Assembly: GCA_026003755.1 (NCBI GenBank)
Contig: BPHV01000002.1
Location: 62,001-126,000, forward strand
DNA: 64,000 nucleotides
Source: Candidatus Roseilinea sp.
Lineage (GTDB): Bacteria > Chloroflexota > Anaerolineae > J036 > Brachytrichaceae
Reading direction: 5' to 3'
Positions 26,996 through 36,269 of this stretch are shown piece after piece (positions within the stretch are counted from its first letter, which is position 1; every line of letters starts with the position of its first letter). A program made the translations under genes and the position numbers. Under the pieces are notes generated by a model. The model saw only the letters and a program-made list of their open reading frames with translations. It did no database searches and had not been told where the DNA came from.

Positions 26996-28835
26996 TCATT
27001 TGAGTGTTAACGGCGTAGGAAGGCTGATAGCGTCGTCGCCGTTGTCGTTGGCCGGTGACGCGCGCTGACCTGTGACCACGTTGTATAGACCGACGATGAT
27101 GCGCGCCGGGCCGGGCGCTGCCTTGGAGTTGAACGTGAGTTTGTGGTTGTCAACAATGTACTCGCCTGGTCGCCACCCTGTCGTCGGGCGCGCACCTTGC
27201 GCGGGCAGGGCATCGCTCTGGGCGATCAGCCGGCCTTGCGCGTCGAGCACTTGCACGAATACGGTGTAGCTGGTTTCGGGCGTGGCATGCGCCTGCCAGA
27301 TTAGGGTGATGGATAAGGGTGCGCTGCGTTCGATTGTCTGTGGGTTGCCGGCCAGCGTGTATCCGATCAGGCCGCCGATGCCAGGAAATGTTGCGCTGAC
27401 AGGCGTTGCGTAAGCCGGCTCGACAAACTCGGCCGGCAGCGCGGCAATAGGGTAGCGTGCTAGGGTGCGGCCATCCGGCAGGCGCAACTCGGCTATGCCA
27501 TCTGGCGCAGATGCTGGAATGCGGGCTTCGCGCCAGTCCAGGATGATGCCGGTTCCATCCGCGCGCGGTGGCACATCCACACGCCAGCCTGCAACGACAT
27601 CTACCAGTTCCAGGGATGGCAGGGGGGCTTCGCTCTGCCACAGCAAAGTGAGCCGGAGGCGATCGCCGTTGTGCAGGGGCGTTGTGCGCGGCATAGCGGC
27701 GTCATGACGTAGCAGGATCTGCCGGGTCGTGACGGTGATTGGCGCATGCGCGGCATCGCCGGACGGCGATGCCGCTCTGGACCAGTCTGCGCCGGGCTGC
27801 GCGATCCAGACGCCGACCTCCAGGTCTTTGCCGGCCGGCGCGCCGGTCGGCCCAGTGACGTCATAGCCTGACAAATTGGATTCATCGTACAGGCGAACGA
27901 TCAGGGGATAGGCTCCGGCCGGGGCGCCATAAGGCAGGCGCAACAATGGATAGGCAGCCAGTGTGTCGCCGGGATCAGCGGCATCGCTGGCGCGCTGATC
28001 GGCGCGCGCAAACAGGGCGTCGGCGCGGGCAATCTCCCAGCCGAGATCGTTTCAGCTCAGATGATCGCCCGACCATGCTCCATGATCCTGCCCACACCGA
28101 TTGCCAAATCCGCCCCAGTAACTCTGGCGTGAACGCGGGTGACGAGACGACTACTTGATTGGCAGCGGGCAACAATACGAACCTGGCAATAAACCAGGGC
28201 GACCATAGCAGCCCAACGACGATTTGACCGGCCAGCCAGGTCCGCCAGCGCGGCTGGCGCAGATTGCGCCGGGTCAGCCAGGCCAGCAATGTGGCTGCGT
28301 TCAGCCACAAGGCGAAGATTGGACCGGTGCTGTGGCTGTACAGTAAGCCCAGTTCGGCAAGCCACACCGCAAGCCACGCCTGCCGCGATTCTCGCCCGAG
28401 CAGGCGATGCCAGGCCAGCGCCGCGATGAGCGCTAGCACAACCATCAGTCCGTACATGCGAATCTCTTGCGAAGCCCACCACAGTGGAGGTGAGCACGCT
28501 ACCAGCAACGCAGCCAGCACACCCGTAGCCGGGTTGAAAAGCCAGCGGGCAAACTGGTAGGACAGGGGCACAGCCAGCAAGCCGATCATCACCGACAGCC
28601 AGCGCATGGCGAACTCACTGTCACCCGCCAGTCGCACACTGGCATAGAGCAGCAGAAAGTAAAGTGGAGGATTGGTCGGATCAGCCGCAATTGCTGCTAG
28701 CAAATCGGGCCGGGTGGCCACGTGCCAGGCAATCCCCTCATCGAACCACAGACTTTGCGCGTTGATGCGCCAGAAACGCAGCAGCGCTGCACACAAAACC
28801 AGCGCGGATAAGAGAAGGGCGCGCCGCGGAGTCAT
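26996..28835 (-). pseudogene. GT39/ArnT-like membrane glycosyltransferase, broken
   Basis: The N-terminal part (28835 down to about 28057) is a typical polytopic GT-C glycosyltransferase start: a first membrane helix, INAQSLWFDEGIAWH with the metal/sugar aspartate-glutamate, NPPLYFLLLY and several further helices. The C-terminal part (about 28055 down to 26996) is a separate frame of about 350 residues with two beta domains of the type that ends long GT39-like proteins in Chloroflexota (PGDTLAAYPLLRLPYG ... TLIWQAHATPETSYTVFVQV). The middle, normally several more helices, is missing and the two parts differ in phase. Such enzymes transfer sugars from polyprenyl-phosphate donors outside the membrane. 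This copy is not expected to work. Confidence 0.72.
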
Positions 28836-28936
28836 CTAACGAACAAATTGTAACCACGCCCAATCGGACGGCTTCGGCGCCGGCAGTGGTGAGGCCGAGC
28901 TTACGCATCACAGGGAATAATCACAGCGATGAGTGA

Positions 28937-29470
28937 TTGAGACAACTTGAGCCATCACGTTGCCGGCCGAGCATGCCAAACAGATTCAAAACTTCCGTCG
29001 CAATCTGGGAAAGCGTTACCCGTTGTGGTGGTGTGATCGTTCTGGCGGTCATCGCTGTCGTAGGCGGCGCCGATAGCGGGTTGGACATCGCCGCCTTCTG
29101 GGCAGCGCGCACCTCACTGCATCGGCGGCTGCTTGCGCATGATGACGGCATTCCTGCCCATGAGGCATTTCGACGGGTCTTCATCCTGCTGCTGGCACTC
29201 AGCGTTGTCTCAAGGACGGGTTGTCCGCGATGCAAGCCACCGTGCTGCTGCGCTTGGATGACGACGAGATGCTGGCTGCAGATGGCAATGCCCTGCGCGG
29301 CAGTCATGACCTCAGCAGCGGTCAGACGGCGCTGCAGCGGGTGACCGCGCATACCACGAAGGCCGGGGGTGCCGGCGCAGGGCGTGGTGCATCCGGAAGC
29401 AGCCCGCAACAAGATTGCGGCGTTGCCTGAGAGGCTCAAGCAGGTCAAACTGCGCAGGCGTGGGGGGGGT
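28937..29470 (+). mobile_element. ISAs1-type transposase relic
   Basis: Three frames together resemble an ISAs1-family transposase. The first is an N-terminal associated domain (VIVLAVIAVVGGADSGLDIA ... GIPAHEAFRRVF). The next has the DDE start with AADGNALRGSHD, and the last holds NKIAALPERLKQV. The catalytic region is cut short and the frames are shifted. No clear terminal inverted repeats were found. It is a decayed insertion sequence. Confidence 0.6.
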
Positions 29471-29558
29471 CACCGATGCGGCGTAAAGGCAGCCACACTG
29501 GCCATACCCGGTATACCACCAGCCGGCTGCGCGGCGTTCCTCACCCCGTGGGCGCCGT

Positions 29559-29930
29559 GTGCTCCAAACGAAGCCGGCGTCAGGCTCCGATCGCCTTCTT
29601 GGTCGGCAGCGGTTTGCGCCTGCGCGCGCGCAGCAGCACATGCTGCGCCACGATGCCTCGCGGTGGCAGGCCGAAACCGACTGCTGCCTGCTCAAGCAGC
29701 GGCTCGGTCTGGCCAACTTCCGTCTGCGCTCCGTGGAGGCCGTGTTGCGATGGTTCGCGCTGGTCTTCGTCGCCTACGCCTTCATCCGCGCGCGTATCGC
29801 GGAGCGCCGGCTCAAGCAACCGGACCCACCGGCCCTGTCGTTCCAAGACGTGATTGCCGAGCAGGAGCGGTGGCATCTCGAACGCCTGATCGTGTTCGCA
29901 GCGGATGGAGCGATACTCCCTGCCTCACGT
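29559..29930 (+). mobile_element. C-terminal relic of a DDE transposase (IS4/IS701-like)
   Basis: An open frame reads RWQAETDCCLLKQRLGLANF, then the hydrophobic stretch LRWFALVFVAYAFIRAR and SFQDVIAEQERWHLERL. This pattern of a glutamate-containing helix, KQRLGL and then a hydrophobic helix is the C-terminal end of an IS4/IS701-type DDE transposase. The N-terminal catalytic part is not recognisable. The precise IS family is uncertain. Confidence 0.55.
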
Positions 29931-29956
29931 CATCGGTCTGTGGCTCTCGCTGAGAG

Positions 29957-30018
29957 CAGCGCCTCGTGCGCCCGCTCTCAGATCACTTATCCGCGTAACG
30001 TGCGCTGATCTGCCGATG
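29957..30018 (+). repeat. Direct repeat, copy A (pair with 42032-42099)
   Basis: This 62-bp sequence starts CAGCGCCTCGTGCGCCC and ends CGTAACGTGCGCTGATCTGCCGATG. It is nearly identical to the copy 12 kb downstream; the differences are single bases and a six-base insertion in copy B. It lies just after a transposase relic, so it may be a former IS end. Confidence 0.8.
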
Positions 30019-30021
30019 TGC

Positions 30022-30400
30022 AGTCATGTATCAGGCGCTCCTCACAGGCAACCTAGTCGCGTAAGTACTGCCAGTGTGGGTTAGCTAGCGGCGTGTCCTC
30101 GGTGATGCGATAGTGCGCTGGAGGTTGGAGGTTTCTAATAGACGATGGCCAAGCTGATGAAGATGAACTGCCACGTCTGATCGGTGAACAGGGTGGCGTC
30201 CTGCTCAGTATGCACTGGCGTGAACGTCACCCAATCCACTACGGCATCGAGCTGATGATCTGCGATCATCCTGCTCACGCCGTCCTGGTCTTTGCGGATG
30301 TCGTCGCACAGAGCGACCACGCTGGCTGGGATGTCATAGAGGATGAACAGCTCATGCTCGCGTTCGATGCAGAGCTAGGCACACGCAGAGCTGCACATCC
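30022..30400 (-). pseudogene. NAD-dependent epimerase/dehydratase relic
   Basis: A minus-strand frame at 30135-30320 reads as DIRKD, then DAVVDWVTFTP, then QFIFIS, a recognisable middle segment of a sugar-epimerase-like SDR. After a one-base shift the next frame continues as AHYRITEDTPLANPHWQY and CEERL, which are the following conserved blocks. The N-terminal nucleotide motif and the C-terminal half are missing. It is a remnant of one gene. Confidence 0.65.
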
Positions 30401-30451
30401 TCGCGCTTATCATCCGATTTGACTTTTATCCAGGCTCCACTATCATCTCGG

Positions 30452-30480
30452 TTGATCTTCATAGATTATTAAACTATTAC
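30452..30480 (+). promoter_or_regulatory. Promoter of the GntR gene and catabolic operon
   Basis: TTGATC (30452-30457), a 17-bp spacer and TATTAC (30475-30480) precede the ATG at 30492 by 11 bases, predicting a leader of about 4-5 nt. The region is clearly AT-rich compared with its surroundings and includes no ribosome-binding site. Confidence 0.5.
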
Positions 30481-30491
30481 GATCTGATTTA

Positions 30492-31175
30492 ATGGACGCC
30501 AAGGCGAACGGACCGGTGACCGTGACCGACTACGTCACGCGCAGCATTCGCGAGCGGATTCTGAGCGGCGCCTATCCGCCGGGGACAAAGCTCGACCAGC
30601 ACATGTTGGTCGAAGAATTCGGCGCCAGTCTGATTCCGGTACGCGAGAGCCTGCGCCAGCTCGAAGCGCAGGGATTCGTCCGCTTGTATCCGCACAAAGG
30701 TGCTTACGTCGCCGAACTGTCGCTTGCGGAGATCAAAGAGATCTATTTCGTGCGTGAGCTGCTCGAGGAAGCAGCGACGCGGCTGGCCGTACCGAGGCTC
30801 TCGGCAGAGGATAAAACCCGGTTGCGCCAGCGCCTCGAACAGATGGAACGGGCGACGGCGTCCGGCGATTACGCCCAACTGCTCGAACTCAACCGTGATT
30901 TCCATTTCATCATCTACGAGGCCGGCGACAATCGCCTGCTAGTCGAGCTGATTCGTGGCCTGTGGGATCGCTCCAGCCGCTACCGGCATCTTTACACTTA
31001 TCTGCCCGACCGCGCGCCGCGCGCGTTGCGGGAGCACAAGCGCATCTACCGCTTGTGCGTCTCCGGCGATGCCGAGGTCGCCGCTCGTGCCGTCCGGCAC
31101 AACGTTAGACAGACGGTGAAAGGCCTGGTGCCGGTGCTGCGCGCCAGGCTTGCCGAGACGAAGCACTCAACCTAG
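30492..31175 (+). CDS. GntR-family (FadR/FCD subfamily) transcriptional regulator
   Basis: The 227-residue protein has an N-terminal winged helix (TDYVTRSIRERILSGAYPPG, then EEFGASLIPVRESLRQLEAQGFV) and an all-helical FCD ligand-binding domain (REEAATRLAV-like region, then LNRDFHFIIYEAGDNRLL). FCD proteins use a metal ion, often bound by Asp/His residues, to sense sugar acids or organic acids. It is the first gene of the catabolic cluster, so it most likely represses that cluster and is released by a pathway intermediate. That target is inference from position. Confidence 0.9.
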   Translation: MDAKANGPVTVTDYVTRSIRERILSGAYPPGTKLDQHMLVEEFGASLIPVRESLRQLEAQGFVRLYPHKGAYVAELSLAEIKEIYFVRELLEEAATRLAVPRLSAEDKTRLRQRLEQMERATASGDYAQLLELNRDFHFIIYEAGDNRLLVELIRGLWDRSSRYRHLYTYLPDRAPRALREHKRIYRLCVSGDAEVAARAVRHNVRQTVKGLVPVLRARLAETKHST

Positions 31176-31202
31176 CCATCGCAACTCAAGCATGGAGGCG
31201 CT

Positions 31203-32279
31203 ATGACGCGAACTCTCACCCCGAATTACAAACCCAAGTTACCGCCAAAGATAGACTACGGCATTGGCATTGTCGGTTGCGGGGGCATCGTCAACTACGC
31301 TCACTTGGTCGCCTACAAGAACAACGGCTTGAGGGTGGTTGCTTGCCACGACGCGAACCCAGAAGCCGCCCAGAAAACCGCTGAGGCGCACGGCATCCCG
31401 AAGGTGTATCAGAACCTGGATGACCTACTCGCCGATCCCGCCGTCGAGATCGTAGATATCGCCGTGCAGCCGTGGCATCAACGCGCCATCGCGGAGCGCG
31501 CGCTGGCAGCCGGCAAACATCTGCTTTGTCAAAAGCCGCTCTCGGACACCTTCGGCGACGCCGTTGCAATTGTCGAAGCCGGCCGGCGCGCCGGCCGAAA
31601 GGTCGCGGTCAATCAGCAGATGCGCTGGGATGCCGGCATTGCTGCCGCACAGGATCTGATTGCCAAAGGCGTGATCGGCCGGCCCACCGACGCCCAGATT
31701 CAGGTGAGCACAAATACCCCCTGGCACATGTGGCCCTGGCTGGCCGAATCGCCCCGGCTCGAAGTGCTCTATCACAGCATCCACTATCTTGATGCGATGC
31801 GCTTCCTGTTCGGTGAGCCGGCCTGGGTCACCAGCCGACATGCGAAATATCCCAAACAGGGTGCCAAGGCCGAGACCAAAACTATCACGATTCTGGACTA
31901 CGCCGATGGCTTGCAGGCGATGGTCGCCGTCAACCATCATGACGAAAGCCCGGATGGCTACGCCACTTTCCGCTTCCTCGGCACGGAGGGCATCATCAAA
32001 GGCACCATCGGCCTGATGTACAACTACCCGCACGGTCGCCCCGATACCTTCGAGGTTCATCTTCACACCGACAAGCCCGAAGATTGGCATGTGATTCCCT
32101 TGGCAGGGATGTGGATTCCCGATGCGTTCATCGGTCCGATGGCCTCCCTCATGGAGGCGATCCAGACCGATGGCATGCCGGCCACGGACGCCGCAGACAA
32201 CCTGAACACCTTGCGCATCGTCGAGGCGGCATACCGTTCGGCAGCGGAGAACCGCTCCGTAAGGCCAACGGAAATTTGA
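31203..32279 (+). CDS. Gfo/Idh/MocA-family NAD(P)-dependent sugar oxidoreductase
   Basis: This 358-residue protein has the Rossmann motif GIGIVGCGGIVNYAH near residue 20, the domain linker with a CQKPLSD box and the C-terminal alpha/beta domain with ESPRLEVLYHSIHYLDAMRFL. The usual EKP motif is QKP here, with the catalytic lysine kept. Members oxidise or reduce sugars, inositols or their derivatives. It has a GGAGG ribosome-binding site and lies 27 bp after the regulator gene. The substrate is not known. Confidence 0.9.
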   Translation: MTRTLTPNYKPKLPPKIDYGIGIVGCGGIVNYAHLVAYKNNGLRVVACHDANPEAAQKTAEAHGIPKVYQNLDDLLADPAVEIVDIAVQPWHQRAIAERALAAGKHLLCQKPLSDTFGDAVAIVEAGRRAGRKVAVNQQMRWDAGIAAAQDLIAKGVIGRPTDAQIQVSTNTPWHMWPWLAESPRLEVLYHSIHYLDAMRFLFGEPAWVTSRHAKYPKQGAKAETKTITILDYADGLQAMVAVNHHDESPDGYATFRFLGTEGIIKGTIGLMYNYPHGRPDTFEVHLHTDKPEDWHVIPLAGMWIPDAFIGPMASLMEAIQTDGMPATDAADNLNTLRIVEAAYRSAAENRSVRPTEI

Positions 32280-32337
32280 GCGTCGAGGTGCAGAGGGCAA
32301 AACAAACCGCCTTTGTTTCTCTGCGTGCGACAACGAG

Positions 32338-33159
32338 ATGGAACAGCGACTGAAGGACAAAATCGCCATCGTCACCGGCGCCGGACGGGGCATCGGCAAG
32401 GGCGTAGCGTTGCGGCTGGCGGGCGAAGGGGCACACGTCGTCATCGCGGAATACGACGCCGACGCCGCACAGCAAACCGCGCAGGAAGTGTGTGCGCTCG
32501 GTGTTTCTGCCCTGCCGTATCCAATTGATCTGTCCGATGTGTCTCAGATCCAGCCGATGGTGGATGCGGTGGTGCGCGCCTTCGGCCGCATAGACATCCT
32601 GGTCAACAACGCCGGCCGCGTGCAGACCAAGCCGATGCTCGATCTGACCGAGGCGGACTGGGATCGCATCGCCAGCGTTAACCAGCGCGGGCTGTTCTTC
32701 TGCTTGCAGGCCGTGGCACGGCAGATGATCGCGCAAATTCCCGAAGACATCCGCAACCGCGATCGCGCGCCGCACAGCTTCGGCAAGATCGTCAACTTTT
32801 CATCGGTCGCCGGCCGCAGTGGCCGGCCTAACTCCACCCATTACGCTGCGACGAAAGCTGCTGTGATCAGCATCACGCGCTCGGCGGCGCTGGCGCTGGC
32901 GCGTTACAACATCAACGTCAACGCCGTCTGTCCCGGCATCGTGCTCACTGCGATGTGGCAAGAGATAGACCAGGCCAACCAGGTGATGCGCGGGCTGGAA
33001 CCCGGCGAGTGGATTCGCCGCTCCATCGAAACCGTGCCGCTCAAACGCGCTGCCCAGCCGGAGGATATCGCTGCCGCCGTGGCTTTTCTGTGCTCGCCCG
33101 ATGCGGACTACATCACCGGCCAGGCGCTCAACGTGGATGGAGGGTTAGAGATGGATTAG
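32338..33159 (+). CDS. Short-chain dehydrogenase/reductase (probable sugar dehydrogenase)
   Basis: This is a classical 273-residue SDR with the cofactor motif TGAGRGIGKG near residue 14, NNAG near residue 90, the catalytic serine in FSSVAGRSG and YxxxK in YAATK. It ends with the typical ITGQALNVDGG block. In this operon, with a mutarotase and a COG3618 amidohydrolase, it is a good candidate for the sugar 1-dehydrogenase that forms an aldonolactone, for example from L-rhamnose or L-fucose. That substrate assignment is inference. Confidence 0.88.
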   Translation: MEQRLKDKIAIVTGAGRGIGKGVALRLAGEGAHVVIAEYDADAAQQTAQEVCALGVSALPYPIDLSDVSQIQPMVDAVVRAFGRIDILVNNAGRVQTKPMLDLTEADWDRIASVNQRGLFFCLQAVARQMIAQIPEDIRNRDRAPHSFGKIVNFSSVAGRSGRPNSTHYAATKAAVISITRSAALALARYNINVNAVCPGIVLTAMWQEIDQANQVMRGLEPGEWIRRSIETVPLKRAAQPEDIAAAVAFLCSPDADYITGQALNVDGGLEMD

Positions 33160-33171
33160 CCGACTGAGAGT

Positions 33172-33228
33172 TGCTTCTTACGTCTTACGTCGGACGCAGG
33201 ACGCAAGACGCAGGACGCAAGACAACAA
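33172..33228. repeat. Short tandem/inverted simple repeat
   Basis: The intergenic stretch has TTACGTCTTACGTC followed by repeats of GGACGCAAGACGCA. The first part is nearly the reverse complement of the second, so a hairpin is possible. It belongs to the same kind of low-complexity intergenic sequence seen at 11447 and 36160. Confidence 0.55.
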
Positions 33229-33232
33229 CGCC

Positions 33233-34267
33233 ATGCTTACCTACACTGATCTTCCCCTGCTTCCTACGCAGCTCGTCGGCAGCGCCGGCGTGCCAAGCTG
33301 GATCTGGGTCTTCCGCGACGCGATAGCGGAGGGCAAAGTTGGGCCAGAGGACATCCGCGAGACGTTGATGGACGCCGTGAATATCGCCATCCAAGATGCG
33401 ACCGAGGCGGGTGTGGACATCATCTCCGACGGCGAGTTCTTTCGGGCCGATTTCACATGGAACTTCCACGAGCGCATCGCCGGTCTGGAGAAAATTCCTT
33501 TCGAGCGGCGGCTCGGATACCCCGGCCCGGACCAGTTGGACGCCTTTCGCGCCGTCGAACCGCTCACCGTGCCGAACGGCTACGGCCTGGTGGACGAAGT
33601 GCGCTACATCAAGACGCGCACCCACAAGCCGTTCATCACGGCGCTGCAAAGCCCACTCACGCAAGCCTTTCGCATTGACCCCGGCAAGGTGTACAAGGAC
33701 AAGGGCGAGGTGGCCTGGGCATTGGTGCCGTTCATCAATAAGGAGTTGAAAGACGCCGTGGCCGCCGGCGCGCGCCACATCCAGTTCGACGAGCCGGCGT
33801 TCTGGACGATGCCCGGTGGCATGCCGGAGTTTGTGAAGATGTACAACGCCTGTGTGGAAGGCGTGAACGCCACCATCGGCGTGCACTTGTGCTTCGGCAA
33901 CTTCCGCGGACGCCCGGCCACCTCTGACCGCACCTACAAACACATCGCCCCTTACCTCGAGCAGATGAACGTGGACGTGGTGCACATGGAGTTCGCCAAC
34001 CGCTGCATGTGGGAGGCCGAGCTGTGGGCAAAGTATGGCGGCGAAAAGATCCTGTGCGCCGGCGTGATTGACGTGAAGGGCCGCTCGTTGGAGACACCGG
34101 AGCTGGTGGCCGAGCGCATCCGGCTGCTGCTGCGCTACGTCAAGCCGGAGAAGCTCTGGGTCTCGTCCGACTGTGGCTTCAGCCAGACGGCGCGCTGGCT
34201 GGCCGTCGAAAAGATGAAAGCAATGGTCAAAGGCGCAGCGATTGTGCGAAAGGAGTTGATGGGCTGA
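33233..34267 (+). CDS. MetE C-terminal-like (cobalamin-independent methionine synthase family) methyltransferase
   Basis: This 344-residue protein matches the C-terminal catalytic barrel of MetE. The zinc ligands are visible as HLC in GVHLCFGNFRG, a glutamate in VHMEFANRC and the cysteine in SSDCGFSQTARW, and the DEPAFW motif that binds the substrate amino group is present. There is no N-terminal MetE domain. Short proteins of this kind are often found in catabolic or corrinoid-independent demethylation clusters and may move methyl groups or act on other thiols. The role in this operon is not known. Confidence 0.82.
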   Translation: MLTYTDLPLLPTQLVGSAGVPSWIWVFRDAIAEGKVGPEDIRETLMDAVNIAIQDATEAGVDIISDGEFFRADFTWNFHERIAGLEKIPFERRLGYPGPDQLDAFRAVEPLTVPNGYGLVDEVRYIKTRTHKPFITALQSPLTQAFRIDPGKVYKDKGEVAWALVPFINKELKDAVAAGARHIQFDEPAFWTMPGGMPEFVKMYNACVEGVNATIGVHLCFGNFRGRPATSDRTYKHIAPYLEQMNVDVVHMEFANRCMWEAELWAKYGGEKILCAGVIDVKGRSLETPELVAERIRLLLRYVKPEKLWVSSDCGFSQTARWLAVEKMKAMVKGAAIVRKELMG

Positions 34268-34310
34268 ATTACAAAGCTCCGCAGAGCGCTGCCCTTCACG
34301 ATTAAAAGCG

Positions 34311-35273
34311 ATGTTGAAGCTCGAATACAACGCCAAGCTCGGTCGCACCATCCGCATGGACGACATTGACACCATCGGCCGCTCGACCTATGCCATGCTG
34401 GAGGAGGCGTTCACTACCGGGCGCACCGAAGAGGCGCTGGCGCTGTCCGATTACTACTTGAAAGAGCTGCGCATCATGCACGACATTCTAATGACCTGGG
34501 CGCAGGACATCATCCGCTTCATGATCGCGCGCGACGCCGCCGCTGCGCAGCCGGTGGCGCAGGCGCTTTCCGCCGCCATCTGTAAGGCCTGGCGCGACTT
34601 CGAGTTCGGCGTCGCCCCGTTGCGGCGATTGCAAGCCGCCATCCGTGACGGCGACCATGCGCGCGCTTCGGCTGCGCTGGAACGCCTGTGGCTGGAGTTC
34701 AAGATCCCGCATGACGTGCTCGTGGCCTGGATCAATGAGATGCTGAATTACTTGTCCAAGACCACCGAGCAGCACGTGCTGGACTCGATCCTGGAGACGC
34801 ACCAGAGCATCTGGGGCGACCGCTACGCGACGTGGGATCAGATGACGCCGTGGGAGAAAGTGGCGCTGACGGTAGAGGGCATGCGCGGCCATCTGAGCGG
34901 CGCCTCGCGCAAAGGCGACGTGATCGTGCGCGAAGAGGAAGATCGCTTCGTCATCGCGTTTGACCCATGCGGCACAGGCGGCGTGTTGCGGCGCGGTGAT
35001 CCGGAAACCGGCCGTCCAGCCTATCGCACCGACGGAGTCAACCGTGAAGCCCATGACTGGACGTGGGGCAAGGTCGGTGTGCATTGGTACTGCAGCCACT
35101 GCGCCATCGCGATGGAATGGCTGCCTGGGCGTCGACGCGGCCATCCGCTGCGTCCGCTCGACCACACCCTGGATCATCAAGCGCCGTGTGTCTGGTATGT
35201 CTATAAGGATGAGCGCCAGACACGCGCCTATCACTACCCACGCACCGGACTTGTTAAACCAGAAAGAGGATGA
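34311..35273 (+). CDS. Conserved protein of unknown function with a Cys/His C-terminal domain
   Basis: I do not recognise a named family. The 320-residue protein has a helical N-terminal half (residues 1-170) with a conserved-looking LRIMHDILMTWAQDIIRFM segment. The compact C-terminal half contains DPCGTGGVLRRG, then CSHCA and HPLRPLDH. The Cys/His spacing (DPC, CxxC, then His) suggests a metal site or redox-active thiols. I recall similar unnamed proteins next to methyltransferase-like genes, in line with the MetE-like gene 43 bp upstream. There is no signal peptide or membrane helix. Confidence 0.55.
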   Translation: MLKLEYNAKLGRTIRMDDIDTIGRSTYAMLEEAFTTGRTEEALALSDYYLKELRIMHDILMTWAQDIIRFMIARDAAAAQPVAQALSAAICKAWRDFEFGVAPLRRLQAAIRDGDHARASAALERLWLEFKIPHDVLVAWINEMLNYLSKTTEQHVLDSILETHQSIWGDRYATWDQMTPWEKVALTVEGMRGHLSGASRKGDVIVREEEDRFVIAFDPCGTGGVLRRGDPETGRPAYRTDGVNREAHDWTWGKVGVHWYCSHCAIAMEWLPGRRRGHPLRPLDHTLDHQAPCVWYVYKDERQTRAYHYPRTGLVKPERG

Positions 35274-35309
35274 CCCCCCATCATCAATTACCCAATGAAC
35301 GGAGGCAGC

Positions 35310-36155
35310 ATGACCGCGATGAGGATAGACACACACCAACACTTCTGGAATCTGGCCAAGGTTGAATACACATGGCTGGTGCCGGCCTATGGGCCGATTT
35401 ACGCCAACTTCGCCCCGCAGGACCTGGAGCCGCAACTGAAGGCCGCCGGCATTGACCGCACGGTGCTCGTGCAGAGCGCCAACAACAACGAGGACACCGT
35501 CTCGATGCTCACCCAAGCCGAATGCTACGAGTGGATCGGCGCGGTAGTGGGCTGGGTGCCACTCTACGATCATCACGAGGCGGCTAAGCTACTCGACCGG
35601 TATGGCAAGCATCCAAAATGGCGTGGCGTGCGCCATCTCAATCACGAAGAGCCAGATCCGGATTGGCTGGTGCGCCCGGATGTGTTGCAAGGCTTGAAGC
35701 TGCTGGAGGAGCGCGACATGACGTTTGACGTGGTCGCCATCTTCCCTAAGCACATCGGCCATGTGCCTACCCTGGCCGAGCACGCTCCCAAGCTGAAGAT
35801 CATCATTGACCACCTCGCCAAGCCTCCCATCAAGGAGAAGAAGATAGACGAGTGGCGCGCGGCCATGGCGCGTTGTGCGCAGTACCCCAACGTCTACGCG
35901 AAGATCTCCGGTCTGAACACCGCCGCAGATTGGCAGAACTGGTCGGCCGCCGACTTGAAGCCCTACATTGACGCTGCGATCGAGTTGTTCGGCGTGGATC
36001 GCTGCATGTTCGGCAGCGATTGGCCGGTCGCTATCCTGGCCGGCGACTACGCGAAGGTGTGGCGTGAGACAAACGAGGCGCTCAAAGGGCGCAGCCAAGC
36101 CGAAATTGACGCGGTGCTGGGCGGCACGGCGCAAAAGGTCTATCGCGTCGAGTAG
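35310..36155 (+). CDS. COG3618 amidohydrolase (probable sugar lactonase)
   Basis: This protein of about 281 residues has the amidohydrolase metal motif DTHQHFWNL, the LVQSANNNEDT segment and the late FGSDWP motif with its conserved Asp. COG3618 covers L-fuconolactonase, L-rhamnono-lactonase and 2-pyrone-4,6-dicarboxylate lactonase. Here, with a mutarotase, an SDR and a dehydratase relic, a sugar-lactonase role is the best guess. I chose the ATG at 35310 because GGAGG lies seven bases before it; an ATG at 35295 is in frame but lacks a ribosome-binding site. Confidence 0.85.
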   Translation: MTAMRIDTHQHFWNLAKVEYTWLVPAYGPIYANFAPQDLEPQLKAAGIDRTVLVQSANNNEDTVSMLTQAECYEWIGAVVGWVPLYDHHEAAKLLDRYGKHPKWRGVRHLNHEEPDPDWLVRPDVLQGLKLLEERDMTFDVVAIFPKHIGHVPTLAEHAPKLKIIIDHLAKPPIKEKKIDEWRAAMARCAQYPNVYAKISGLNTAADWQNWSAADLKPYIDAAIELFGVDRCMFGSDWPVAILAGDYAKVWRETNEALKGRSQAEIDAVLGGTAQKVYRVE

Positions 36156-36159
36156 TGTC

Positions 36160-36236
36160 GCTAGTGTCGTAGCGTCGGTCGTGTCACCAGTGTCGCTCGA
36201 CACCAACGACACCGGCAACACCACCAACACCAGCTA
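36160..36236. repeat. GTGTCG/CGACAC-rich inverted simple repeat
   Basis: GTGTCG-type units on the left (AGTGTCGTAGCGTCGGTCGTGTCACC) are followed by their reverse complements on the right (CGACACCAACGACACC). It fills the gap between the amidohydrolase and mutarotase genes and could fold into a hairpin. Confidence 0.55.
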
Positions 36237-36269
36237 GACGAAACCGACACCAATTCGTAAAGGAGTCCC

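Noticed and set aside
26739-26999. An 86-codon minus-strand frame upstream of the PBP gene
   Set aside because: It has no ribosome-binding site, no domain and overlaps the likely PBP promoter region.
32149-32775. Minus-strand open frames opposite the Gfo/Idh and SDR genes
   Set aside because: Both plus-strand genes have complete family motifs and start signals; the antisense frames have none.
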